Of a DNA stretch of 18,043 bases, positions 1 to 7,615 are shown piece after piece. This DNA is from Rhodospirillaceae bacterium UBA6608 (GTDB taxonomy: Bacteria; Pseudomonadota; Alphaproteobacteria; Rhodospirillales_A; Casp-alpha2), in assembly GCA_002433335.1 (NCBI GenBank), contig DJHY01000032.1:650-18692 (forward strand), in the 5' to 3' direction. The notes under the pieces were generated by a model. The model did not search any database, had not been told where the DNA came from, and saw only the letters and a list, made by a program, of their open reading frames with translations. Numbering within the stretch: the stretch's first letter is position 1; each line of letters opens with the position of its first letter. The translations under genes were made by a program, and so were the position numbers.

Positions 1-1004
1 ATCGGGTTGTAGGAGGCCTGAATCCAGACCTCGCGCCCGCCCTTGCCGACGCGCTTGAATTCCCCGGCCTGATACTGGCCGGCAGCGAGCCTTTCCCAGA
101 ACTCCCGATAGCTTTGGCCGTCACGCTGTTCCGCATCGACGAACATCGAATGATGCCGCCCCTTGATCTCTTCCAGGCTGTACCCCAGGGCATTCAGAAA
201 GTTCGAATTGGCGGTAATGATCGTGCCGTCCAATTCGAATTCGATCACGGCCTGGGCCTTGCCAATGGCGTCGATCTGGCCGGTGAAGTCCGCCGTGCGC
301 AGCTTTTCCGCTGTCACGTCAGAAGCGAACTTCACGACCTTGTAAGGACGCCCGTTCATATCCAGAATCGGGTTGTAGGAGGCCTGAATCCAGACGTCAC
401 GGCCGTTCTTGCCGATCCGGTGGAATTCTCCCGCCTGATGGATGCCTTGTCTGAGTTTTTCCCAGAACGCGGCATATTCAGGCGATTTCCTCATCCCCTC
501 ATCGACGAACAAGGAATGGTGCTGTCCCTGTAGTTCTTCCAGCGAATACCCCATGACATCCAGGAATTTCGAATTGGCGGCAATGATCGAACCGTCCATT
601 TCGAACTCGATCACGACCTGAGATTTGCCGATGGCGTCAATCTGACCAGTCACGTCGGCCCGGCGCAGCTTTTCCTCGGTCGCGTCCGTCGCGCACTTGA
701 TAACCTTGAGCAATCGTCCGGACTTATCCATGACCGGGTTGTAAGAAGCCTGAAGCCAGATCTCGCGCCCGCCCTTTCCGATACGCTTGAACTCGGCGGC
801 ATGGAATTCCCCAGCGGCCAACTTCTTCCAAAATTCCTGGTACTCGGACCCGTCGCGTTCAGCAGGATCGACGAACATCGAATGGTGCTTCCCCTTGATC
901 TCATCAAGGGTGTAACCCATCACGCGGAGAAAGTTGGGATTTGCCGAGATGACTTTTCCATCCGGCGAAAATTCGATGATCGCCGTCGAGTTGCCGATCG
1001 CCCG
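1..1004 (-). repeat. Three in-frame 366-bp PAS-encoding tandem repeats
   Basis: The PAS units repeat with an exact 366-bp period: 639-1004, 273-638 and 1-272 (the last one incomplete). Bases 1-29 and 367-395 are identical, and the segment starting at 733 is a close variant of both. The units encode 122 residues each. The identity extends to synonymous positions in places, which suggests fairly recent duplication or gene conversion. Confidence 0.85.
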
Positions 1005-1064
1005 CAAGGAAGCGGTGGCGTCAGCGGCAAGGTCTACCTTCTTGGCGAAGAATTTGGTCAGCAT
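1..1064 (-). CDS. Multi-PAS sensor, probable soluble methyl-accepting chemotaxis protein (N-terminal part, cut by window edge)
   Basis: The open frame reads from an ATG at 1064 off the left edge with no stop, giving 354 residues plus a partial codon. A GGAG sits 8 bases before the ATG. After about 20 residues beginning MLTKFFAKKVD come three PAS/PAC units of exactly 122 residues, at roughly 21-142, 143-264 and 265 onward. Each has an IEF-x-x-DG-x-I strand, a GY-[ST]-L-[DE]-E-[IL] turn, an HHS-[ML]-FVD motif and a W-[IL]-QASYNP strand. No signal peptide or membrane segment is visible, so this is a cytosolic sensor. Proteins of this architecture in Rhodospirillales usually end in an MCP signalling domain and feed the CheA pathway. 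That domain lies outside the window, so the chemoreceptor call is inferred; a PAS kinase or GGDEF protein cannot be excluded. The PilZ gene lies 82 bp upstream on the same strand. Confidence 0.82.
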   Translation of the reverse strand, partial: MLTKFFAKKVDLAADATASLRAIGNSTAIIEFSPDGKVISANPNFLRVMGYTLDEIKGKHHSMFVDPAERDGSEYQEFWKKLAAGEFHAAEFKRIGKGGREIWLQASYNPVMDKSGRLLKVIKCATDATEEKLRRADVTGQIDAIGKSQVVIEFEMDGSIIAANSKFLDVMGYSLEELQGQHHSLFVDEGMRKSPEYAAFWEKLRQGIHQAGEFHRIGKNGRDVWIQASYNPILDMNGRPYKVVKFASDVTAEKLRTADFTGQIDAIGKAQAVIEFELDGTIITANSNFLNALGYSLEEIKGRHHSMFVDAEQRDGQSYREFWERLAAGQYQAGEFKRVGKGGREVWIQASYNP

Positions 1065-1146
1065 GGTCGAAACTCCAATCTGGATGCACCGCACCGATAG
1101 GAGCAACAACCATGCCAGAGCGGACTAAAATTCGTCCGTACCGACT

Positions 1147-1467
1147 TTAGGCATAGTTGTTAAAACGGTCGCGTTCGACATCAATCGACCAATCGAATTC
1201 GACGGCGAAACCGTTGTCGAACACCCGCACCACACGGCCCGGCACATGGGCGCGACCGCGGATCACCAGCAGGATCTCTTCATCGAGTTGGATAGGGTCC
1301 TCCGCGGACACCACCCCATCGGGATAAACGACCGAGGCCCCGCCGACCGACATGTCGCGTAATTGCGCACCCCGGTGCAAGCCGGCGCAGGAAACCTCCA
1401 CCTCGACCTCGCCGTGCACGGCAGATCGTGGGTTTTTCCGAAAATCTTTATGTTCGTTCAAGATCAT
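1147..1467 (-). CDS. PilZ domain protein
   Basis: This is a stand-alone 106-residue PilZ domain, the usual receptor for cyclic di-GMP. The two parts of the binding signature are present. The RxxxR motif is at residues 10-14 (R10, R14) within FRKNPR, and the D/NxSxxG motif is at residues 38-43 (DMSVGG). A beta-rich body follows, ending at FAVEFDW. There is no other domain, signal peptide or membrane segment. The ATG at 1467 is preceded by an AAAGG ribosome site about 8 bases upstream. The gene is followed on the same strand by the multi-PAS sensor, so a motility or behavioural role is likely, but the output partner cannot be read from the sequence. Confidence 0.88.
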   Translation of the reverse strand: MILNEHKDFRKNPRSAVHGEVEVEVSCAGLHRGAQLRDMSVGGASVVYPDGVVSAEDPIQLDEEILLVIRGRAHVPGRVVRVFDNGFAVEFDWSIDVERDRFNNYA

Positions 1468-1699
1468 GGCGGGGACCTTTGAAATTGATCACCCCGCCCC
1501 CAAGAGCTGTTTTTTATTCAATTAAGCAAATGATGGGCCAACATCCTGATCGCATCCTGACAACTTGGTTTTTTCCGACGGATATCGAAGGAATCCTTGG
1601 CGGAGGCTTCCGGTTTTTTCGCCAAATCTGCTACTCTCCCGGCCCCGACCGCGGGCAAGAACCGCACGACATTGTGCAGAATGACAGGAAACAGCCTTT

Positions 1700-2899
1700 A
1701 TGGACTTCAATCTGACACCCGAAGTGGATGAAACGCGTCAAGCCATTCGCCGCTTCGTCGCCGAAAACCTACTTCCCCTTGAATCCGATCCGTCCAGCTT
1801 CGACGAACACGAGAATATCCGCCTGGACCTGCTGGAAACCATGCGCGCCAAGGCCCGGGAACAAGGCCTGTGGTCGCTGTCCATGCCGGTGGCGCGCGGT
1901 GGGCGCGGGTTCGACACGGTCGGCATGGCCGCCTGTTACGAGGAAATGAACCGCTCGATCTTCGGCCCGGTGGTGTTCAACGCCGCCGCCCCCGACGACG
2001 GCAATATGTATGTTTTGAACAAGGTCGCGACCGACGCGCAAAAGGAAAAGTGGCTGCAGCCGATCATCGACGGCAAGGTCCGGTCCTCGATCGTCATGAC
2101 CGAACCGGCCCCCGGGGCCGGGTCCGATCCGTCCGGGATGATGAAGACCCGCGCCGAAAAGAAAGGCGACACCTGGGTCGTGCATGGCCACAAATGGTTC
2201 ATCACCGGGGCCGGCGTGGCCGATCACTTCATCCTGCTGGCGCGGACGTCCGACGACGCGCGCCGCAACCTGACGGCCTTCCTGTTTCATAAGGACCAGC
2301 CGGGATGGGAAATCGTCCGCCGCGTCCCGATCATGGGCCCGGAAGAACACGGCGGCCATTGCGAGCTGAAGTTCGACGGCCTGGAAATTCCCGACGAAAA
2401 CCGCCTGATGGGTGTCGGCGAAGGCATGAAATGCGTGCAGATCCGCCTGGGCACGGCGCGACTGACCCATTGCATGCGCTGGCTGGGCCTGGCCAAGCGG
2501 TCGCTGGAAATCGCCGATGAATACATTTCCGAACGCGAAGCCTTCGGCACCCGTCTGGCCGACCGCGAAAGCGTGCAGTTGCTGTTGGGCGACGCGGCCA
2601 AGGAAATCCAGATCGGCCGCATGTTGACCATGCACGCCGCCTGGACCCTGGACCAGGGCAGCCGGGCGCGGGCCGAGGTTTCGACCGCCAAGGTTCAGGT
2701 CGCCGATACCCTGCATAAATGCGTCGATACGGCGATCCAGCTTTGCGGGGCCAAGGGCTATTCCAAGGACACGGTTCTGGAATGGATCTATCGCTACGCC
2801 CGTCAGGCGCGGCTGGTCGACGGCGCGTCCGAGGTTCACAAAATGGTCCTGGCCGGGCAGTTCCGTGAGCACGGCCTGGACTATTGGCATTGGGGCTGA
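1700..2899 (+). CDS. Acyl-CoA dehydrogenase family protein, ACAD10/11-like
   Basis: This is a 399-residue, full-length flavin acyl-CoA dehydrogenase. Visible family motifs are the FAD/substrate loop MTEPAPGAGSD at 133-143, the KWFITGAG strand at about 165-172, the REAFGTRLADRESVQ helix at 279-293 and the QLCGAKGYS segment at about 347-355. At the position of the catalytic Glu of medium-chain enzymes (the YEGT motif) the protein reads DGASEVH, with Asp at 374. DG-x-x-E-V-H is what I recall from the ACAD10/ACAD11 branch. That branch pairs with an APH-fold kinase and removes phosphate from 4-phosphoacyl-CoAs, bypassing simple alpha-beta dehydrogenation. The next gene is exactly such a kinase, overlapping by 16 bp. 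The ATG at 1700 has an AGGAAA ribosome site about 8 bases upstream. The substrate chain length is not readable. Confidence 0.92.
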   Translation: MDFNLTPEVDETRQAIRRFVAENLLPLESDPSSFDEHENIRLDLLETMRAKAREQGLWSLSMPVARGGRGFDTVGMAACYEEMNRSIFGPVVFNAAAPDDGNMYVLNKVATDAQKEKWLQPIIDGKVRSSIVMTEPAPGAGSDPSGMMKTRAEKKGDTWVVHGHKWFITGAGVADHFILLARTSDDARRNLTAFLFHKDQPGWEIVRRVPIMGPEEHGGHCELKFDGLEIPDENRLMGVGEGMKCVQIRLGTARLTHCMRWLGLAKRSLEIADEYISEREAFGTRLADRESVQLLLGDAAKEIQIGRMLTMHAAWTLDQGSRARAEVSTAKVQVADTLHKCVDTAIQLCGAKGYSKDTVLEWIYRYARQARLVDGASEVHKMVLAGQFREHGLDYWHWG

Positions 2900-3921
2900 G
2901 CCCGACCGTGTCCGGAAATCTGTCGGCAGATCATCTTGCCCGTCTGACTGAATGGCTCGCGGAGCAGGCCGGGGTGGCGGTGGAGGTTATCTCCACCAAC
3001 CGCCTGTCCGGCGGCGCCATTCAGGAAAACCACCGCCTGGAAATCTCCGTCGCCGGTGGCGACTGGCCCGGCCATCATGACTTGGTCCTGCGGCGCGACG
3101 CCCAATCCGCCGTGGCGACCAGCCATTCCCGGGCCGAGGAATTCGCCCTGTTGAAAGCCGCCCATGACGCGGGCGTGACCGTGCCCACGCCCTGCGTGCT
3201 ATGCGAGGACGAGAGGATCCTGGGCGGGCCGTTCTTCCTGATGCACCGGGTGATGGGCGAGGCCCGTGGCGGACGGCTGGTCAAGGCCGCCCCCAACGCG
3301 GACTTGGTTCATGAGTTGGGGGCCAACCTGGCCCGAATACACACCATCACGCCGCCGCGTCCCGGACTGGAATTCCTGGGGCCGCCGCCGGCCGATCCCG
3401 CCCGGGCCTCGGTCGCGCAGTACCGCGCCTATCTGGACGCCCTGCCAGACCCGCATCCCGCTGTGGAATGGGGACTGGCCTGGCTGGCCGATCATGCCCC
3501 GGCCCCGGGCGCCTTGGTGCTGTGCCATCGCGATTACCGAACCGGCAATCTGATGATCGAGGACGGCAAGCTCTCCGCGACCCTGGATTGGGAGTTCGCC
3601 GGATGGTCCGACCCGTTAGAGGATATCGGCTGGTTCCTGGCCAAATGCTGGCGCTTCGGCCGGTGGGAGGAAGAGGCCGGGGGTCTGGGCCCGCGCGCGG
3701 CGTTCCTGGCTGGGTATGCCTCGGTTTCCGGCGCGTCGGTCGATCCCGCCGCCGTGACCTATTGGGAAGTAATGGCCCATGTGCGCTGGGCGGTGATCGC
3801 CCTGCAACAGGCGTGGCGGCATGTCTCGGGCGAGGAGACCTCGCTGGAGCTAGCCCTGACCGCCCATGTGGTGCCGGAGTTGGAACACGAAATCCTGGCC
3901 ATGACCGGAGACGCGGCATGA
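2884..3921 (+). CDS. APH-fold phosphotransferase family protein
   Basis: This is an aminoglycoside-phosphotransferase/choline-kinase-fold protein of up to 345 residues. The catalytic loop HRDYRTGN is at 215-222 (D217 as base, N222 as metal ligand), and the DFG-equivalent DWE is at 235-237, followed by a conserved W-DPLEDIGW stretch. In this genomic setting, next to an ACAD10/11-like dehydrogenase, the likely substrate is a 4-hydroxyacyl-CoA rather than an antibiotic. Human ACAD10/11 fuse these two activities into one polypeptide. The start is uncertain. TTG at 2884 overlaps the dehydrogenase by 16 bp, while GTG at 2908 lies just after the dehydrogenase stop and loses only eight residues. The stop overlaps the next gene's start as ATGA, so translational coupling is likely. 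Confidence 0.9.
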   Translation: MALGLSPTVSGNLSADHLARLTEWLAEQAGVAVEVISTNRLSGGAIQENHRLEISVAGGDWPGHHDLVLRRDAQSAVATSHSRAEEFALLKAAHDAGVTVPTPCVLCEDERILGGPFFLMHRVMGEARGGRLVKAAPNADLVHELGANLARIHTITPPRPGLEFLGPPPADPARASVAQYRAYLDALPDPHPAVEWGLAWLADHAPAPGALVLCHRDYRTGNLMIEDGKLSATLDWEFAGWSDPLEDIGWFLAKCWRFGRWEEEAGGLGPRAAFLAGYASVSGASVDPAAVTYWEVMAHVRWAVIALQQAWRHVSGEETSLELALTAHVVPELEHEILAMTGDAA

Positions 3922-4271
3922 GAAAGAACCCCAGCGGCGCAGCGCTGATCGACGTCGCCGATAAAACCGAGGCCCAGGCCGACCCGAATGCCGGAAACGC
4001 CAACTACGTCGCCGCCATGGTCCGCAACGCCCGCGCCATTGCCGAGCGACAAGCCGCCATCGGCGATGCATCGGAACAGGCCGAAGCAGCAACCCTGAAA
4101 GACCTGCTGAACGCGGACGGAGACCTGACATCCCTGAACCGCGCCCTGGTCCGGGCGATCCGCGACGGCAAAGCCCCGCAAGGCACTCTGGCGCATCTGC
4201 GCGCCGTGGTTCGCACCGAATTGGCCGAGAGCAATCCGCGCTACCTGGCCCGTCTCGACGTGGCAGACTGA
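3918..4271 (+). CDS. DUF6285 domain-containing protein
   Basis: This is a 117-residue soluble, helix-rich, Ala/Glu/Arg-rich protein with no membrane segment. The ATG at 3918 overlaps the stop of the phosphotransferase gene in an ATGA junction. The features I recognise are the N-[AY]-V-A-A-M-V-RNA-x-AI helix near residues 29-42 and a C-terminal segment ending NPRYLARL. These match my memory of DUF6285, a small family that recurs directly downstream of ACAD/phosphotransferase pairs in Proteobacteria and Actinobacteria. Its function is unknown. Constant neighbourhood suggests it is a subunit or stabilising partner of the kinase or dehydrogenase. The family call rests on recollection of context and pattern, not on a search. 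Confidence 0.78.
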   Translation: MRKNPSGAALIDVADKTEAQADPNAGNANYVAAMVRNARAIAERQAAIGDASEQAEAATLKDLLNADGDLTSLNRALVRAIRDGKAPQGTLAHLRAVVRTELAESNPRYLARLDVAD

Positions 4272-4293
4272 CCCCGGAAAGCGGACCCGAGCG

Positions 4294-5616
4294 ATGACGT
4301 CGATCACGGCCCCGGTGACGGAACAACTGCTGGACATGGTCACCGGCGACGAGGACGCGCGCCTGTGCCGCGACATCCCCGAATCCCAATGCCATGAACA
4401 GCCGATCAACATCGTCGCTCAGACGGCGGCCCAGGCGCTCAGCAAAACCGGCGACGCCCTGGCGGATTCAAAGGTCGTCCTGCCCTGGCTGCTGGGGGCC
4501 ATGGGGGCACCCGCCTATTTCACCGGCTTCCTGGTTCCGATCCGGGAATCCCTGGCCCTGCTGCCGCAAATCCTGGCCGGGGCGGCAATCCGTCATTACC
4601 CCGTGCGCAAGGGCTTCTGGGCCGTCGCCACCGTGATCCAAGGTTTGTGCATCCTGGCCATGGCGGGGGCCGCGCTTCTCGGCCTGCATGGCACCGCCGC
4701 CGGATGGGCCGTGATCGCCCTGTTGTTCGCGTTCAGCCTGGCGCGGGGGTTCGGCTCTATCGCTTCCAAGGATGTACTGGGAAAGACCGTCTCGAAAGGA
4801 CGGCGCGGCCGGGTCAGCGGCCATGCGGCCACGGCCTCTGGTCTGGCCGCCGGAGCGGTCGGCGTTTTTCTGATGCTCAGCCCGGCGGAAACGCGCCCCG
4901 ACTGGTTGCTGTTCGGTTTGATCGCCGCCGCCGGGGGATGCTGGCTGACCGCCGCCGCCGTTTACATGCGGGTGGTCGAATTTCCCGGCGCGACCGAGGG
5001 CGGGCGCGGGATCGGCAGTCTGGTTCGGGAACAGGTGACGCTTCTGATGCACGATCCCGAATTGCGCCGGTTTCTGACGGCGCGGGCCTTGATGCTGTCG
5101 ACGGCCCTGGTCTCGCCGCTCTATGTCGCTTTGGCCCAGGCGCAATCGGGACTGTCCTTGGACGGTCTGGGGTGGCTGATCGTCGCCACAGGGCTGGCAT
5201 CGGCAGTCAGCTCATCGTTCTGGGGGTCGTTCGCGGATCGCTCGTCCCGCGCCACGATGGCGATCTCGGCCGCCATTGCCGGGGCTTTGGGCGTTGTCGT
5301 TCTGGCGGTGCTGGAATTCGCGCCCACGGCTGCCAATTCCATCGCCTTCTATGCCGGCGTGCTGTTCGTGCTGGGGATCGCCCACGCCGGGGTGCGGATC
5401 GGACGCAAGACCCATGTCGTCGATCTTGCCGGGGGCGAGCATAAGGCCGAGTATGTGGCGCTCAGCAATACCGTGATCGGCGTCCTTTTATTAATGACGG
5501 GGGCCTTCGTCGGCTTTCTCATGGGCTTCAGCATCGCGACGGCGATCGCCGTCCTGTCGGCCCTTGCCCTGGCCGGGGCGGTCACGGCCATGACCATGCG
5601 TAACGTGCAGGAATAA
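4294..5616 (+). CDS. MFS transporter
   Basis: This is a 440-residue polytopic membrane protein of the major facilitator superfamily with about 11-12 hydrophobic segments. An amphipathic N-terminal stretch of about 60 residues precedes the first transmembrane helix. It contains DEDARLCRDIPESQCHEQP and then KTGDALADSKVVLPW, and I recall this head as conserved in one MFS subfamily. A basic cytoplasmic loop SKGRRGRVSG and an SFADRSSR loop mark the two halves. The gene begins 22 bp after the DUF6285 gene and ends 17 bp before otnK, so it is almost certainly co-transcribed. An attractive inference is that it imports the hydroxy or sugar acid used by its neighbours, but nothing in the sequence proves the substrate or the direction of transport. 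The ribosome site before the ATG at 4294 is weak. Confidence 0.88.
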   Translation: MTSITAPVTEQLLDMVTGDEDARLCRDIPESQCHEQPINIVAQTAAQALSKTGDALADSKVVLPWLLGAMGAPAYFTGFLVPIRESLALLPQILAGAAIRHYPVRKGFWAVATVIQGLCILAMAGAALLGLHGTAAGWAVIALLFAFSLARGFGSIASKDVLGKTVSKGRRGRVSGHAATASGLAAGAVGVFLMLSPAETRPDWLLFGLIAAAGGCWLTAAAVYMRVVEFPGATEGGRGIGSLVREQVTLLMHDPELRRFLTARALMLSTALVSPLYVALAQAQSGLSLDGLGWLIVATGLASAVSSSFWGSFADRSSRATMAISAAIAGALGVVVLAVLEFAPTAANSIAFYAGVLFVLGIAHAGVRIGRKTHVVDLAGGEHKAEYVALSNTVIGVLLLMTGAFVGFLMGFSIATAIAVLSALALAGAVTAMTMRNVQE

Positions 5617-5633
5617 GATAAGGACCATCCATC

Positions 5634-6932
5634 ATGCCGATCATCCTGGGGTGTATCGCCGACGATTTCACCGGGGCAACGGACCTGGCCAATACCCTGG
5701 TCAAGAACGGCATGCGCGTGGTTCAGGTCAATGGCGTGCCCGGCAGCGCCAGCGCCAAGGACCTGGGCGATGCCGATGCCGTGGTCGTGGCGCTGAAGTC
5801 CCGCACCTGCCCCGTGCACGAAGCCGTTTCCGACTCCTTGGCCGCCCTGGCATGGCTGAAGGTCGTCGGCGCCAAACAGTTCTTCTTCAAATACTGCTCG
5901 ACCTTCGATTCCACCGACATCGGTAACATCGGGCCGGTCAGCGATGCCCTGTTGGATGCCCTGCACGCCGATTTCGCCATCGCCTGTCCGGCGTTCCCGA
6001 CCACGGGGCGGACAATCTACAAAGGCTATCTGTTCGTCGGCGATGTGCTGCTATCGGAATCCAGCCTCAAGGACCATCCGCTGACGCCGATGCGCGACCC
6101 CAATCTGGTCCGGGTCCTCAGCCGCCAAACCGACGAACTGGTCGGGCTGGTCGATCTGAATATCGTACGCCATGGGTACGAGCGCGTGAGAACCGCGTTC
6201 GAGGCCCTGAAGAAAGGCGGCAACCGCTATGCCATTGTCGATGCCCTGGACGACGCCGATTTGGGTGTGATCGGCCGCGCCGTGGCCGATCATCCGCTGG
6301 TCACCGGTGGCTCTGGTATCGCCCTCGGCCTGCCCGAAAACTATCGCCGCCGGGGCCTGTTGGGCGCGGCGACGCCGCCCCGCCTGCCGGAGGTCGATGG
6401 CCCGACGATCGTCATGGCCGGAAGCTGTTCCCAGGCGACGCGGACCCAGGTCGCCCGCGCGCGCAAACGCTGGCCGAGCCATCAGATCGATCCCTTGAAG
6501 CTATCCGATGCGGCGGTCGCCGCGCGGACCCTCGCCGATGAGATTTTGCGCGACATCGAGGCCGGACCGCAGGTCGTCTATTCCACGGCCGATCCGGACA
6601 CGGTGCAGAAGGTTCAGTCGGAGCTGGGTCGCAACCGGGCGGGCGACACGGTCGAACGGTTCTTCGGCCATCTGGCCGCGAACCTGCGCGACGGCGGCGT
6701 GCGGCGGTTCGTCGTGGCCGGGGGCGAGACCTCGGGCGCGGTCGTCACGGCGTTGGGCGTGCGGGCAATGCGGATCGGCCCGGAAATCGATCCCGGCGTG
6801 CCGTGGACGGAAAGCCTGACCCTGGGCGCCACCGACGAAGCGCCCCTGGCATTAGCGTTGAAATCCGGCAATTTCGGCGGGGAAGACTTCTTCGAGAAAG
6901 CCCTCGGCATGTTGGACGGCGGGGACGATTGA
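5634..6932 (+). CDS. otnK: 3-oxo-tetronate kinase (four-carbon acid sugar kinase family)
   Basis: This is a 432-residue protein of the DUF1537/four-carbon acid sugar kinase family. OtnK phosphorylates 3-oxo-tetronate (2-dehydro-tetronate after isomerisation) at the 4-hydroxyl using ATP. Visible signatures are ADDFTGATD at 9-17, KYCSTFDST at 86-94, the G-R-T-I-Y-KGYLFV segment near 125-135, the nucleotide-binding-domain loop AGGETSGAV at 362-370 and ALKSGNFG at 408-415. The N-terminal substrate domain and the C-terminal ATP domain are both complete. An AAGGA ribosome site precedes the ATG. The stop shares one base with the start of the aldolase gene (TGATG), so kinase and decarboxylase are coupled. 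The dehydrogenase and isomerase that normally feed this kinase are not in the window. Confidence 0.93.
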   Translation: MPIILGCIADDFTGATDLANTLVKNGMRVVQVNGVPGSASAKDLGDADAVVVALKSRTCPVHEAVSDSLAALAWLKVVGAKQFFFKYCSTFDSTDIGNIGPVSDALLDALHADFAIACPAFPTTGRTIYKGYLFVGDVLLSESSLKDHPLTPMRDPNLVRVLSRQTDELVGLVDLNIVRHGYERVRTAFEALKKGGNRYAIVDALDDADLGVIGRAVADHPLVTGGSGIALGLPENYRRRGLLGAATPPRLPEVDGPTIVMAGSCSQATRTQVARARKRWPSHQIDPLKLSDAAVAARTLADEILRDIEAGPQVVYSTADPDTVQKVQSELGRNRAGDTVERFFGHLAANLRDGGVRRFVVAGGETSGAVVTALGVRAMRIGPEIDPGVPWTESLTLGATDEAPLALALKSGNFGGEDFFEKALGMLDGGDD

Positions 6933-7570
6933 TGAGCGCCGAGAGCAAACTGCGGGATGAGATCGCGCTGCTCGGCAAATCCATGTTCGACCGGGGCCTG
7001 ACCCATGCCTCGACCGGCAATATCAGTGTCCGGACGGCAGACGGCGGCTGGCTGATGACGCCGACCGGGTCTTGCCTGGGCCGCCTAGACCCGGCGCGGA
7101 TATCCAAGCTGGACCGCGAGGGCAATCATATCGACGGCGACAAACCGACGGTCGAAACCTTCCTGCATATGGCGGTCTATGAGCAACGCGCCCAGGCGCA
7201 GGCCATCGTGCACCTGCATTCGACCCATTCGGTCGCCGTCAGCTGCCTAAAGGAAGTGAACCCGAAGAACGTGCTGCCGCCGATCACCGCCTATTACGCC
7301 ATGAAGGTCGGGGCCCTGCCCCTGGTGCCGTTCTTCCCGCCGGGCAGCATCGATCTGGCCAAGGCGGTGAAGGAACTGGCCTCGGACCATCATGCAGTGC
7401 TGCTGGCCAACCACGGCCCGGTCGTGGCCGGAAAATCCCTGGCCGACGCGGTTTATGCGACCGAGGAATTGGAAGAAACGGCCAAGCTCTATCTGATGCT
7501 GCGCGGGCTGGATACCAGCTTCCTGACGCCGGAACAGGTCGCGGACCTGCAGCGCCGCTTCCCTACCTGA
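6932..7570 (+). CDS. otnC: 3-oxo-tetronate 4-phosphate decarboxylase (class II aldolase/adducin family)
   Basis: This is a 212-residue class II aldolase-fold metalloenzyme. In the OtnK/OtnC pathway it decarboxylates 3-oxo-tetronate 4-phosphate to dihydroxyacetone phosphate. The zinc ligands are visible as H94 and H96 in HLHSTHS and H161 in ANHGPVV. E75 in PTVETFLHM is the usual active-site acid. The phosphate-loop residues T28-G-N30 are followed by ISVR, and MTPTG is at about 42-46. I chose the ATG at 6932, which overlaps the kinase stop. A longer in-frame reading from 6803 would overlap the kinase by 130 bases and adds residues unlike the family. L-fuculose- or L-ribulose-phosphate aldolase relatives are possible, but fusion-like coupling to OtnK favours OtnC. 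No clear terminator follows. Confidence 0.92.
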   Translation: MSAESKLRDEIALLGKSMFDRGLTHASTGNISVRTADGGWLMTPTGSCLGRLDPARISKLDREGNHIDGDKPTVETFLHMAVYEQRAQAQAIVHLHSTHSVAVSCLKEVNPKNVLPPITAYYAMKVGALPLVPFFPPGSIDLAKAVKELASDHHAVLLANHGPVVAGKSLADAVYATEELEETAKLYLMLRGLDTSFLTPEQVADLQRRFPT

Positions 7571-7615
7571 CGCACCACCCCGCCATCAAGAACGCGTGAC
7601 CCGGTGACAAGACGG

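Noticed and set aside
1..1004. Possible CRISPR or noncoding satellite based on periodic repeats
   Set aside because: The period is 366 bp, in frame, and encodes PAS domains with no spacers.
114..1128. Plus-strand open frames across the PAS repeats
   Set aside because: They are shadows of the minus-strand PAS protein. The repeated pattern in them reflects the 366-bp coding repeats.
1468..1699. Possible promoter or small RNA in the PilZ/dehydrogenase divergent intergenic region
   Set aside because: There are T-runs and a weak TTGGCG/CGCCAA dyad (1597-1602, 1620-1625), but I found no convincing -35/-10 pair or stable structure.
1769..2890. Minus-strand open frame of 373 codons opposite the acyl-CoA dehydrogenase
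   Set aside because: Its translation has no recognisable domain and it is antisense to a clear, full-length enzyme. Long antisense frames are expected in GC-rich codons.
3468..3917. Long upstream extension of the DUF6285 frame
   Set aside because: The extension lies entirely inside the phosphotransferase gene in another frame. The ATG at 3918 in an ATGA overlap is the natural start.
1700..7570. Defence system or antibiotic-resistance cassette suggested by the aminoglycoside-phosphotransferase fold
   Set aside because: The APH-fold gene is tightly coupled to an ACAD10/11-like dehydrogenase and DUF6285, which is a metabolic context. There are no mobile-element signs.
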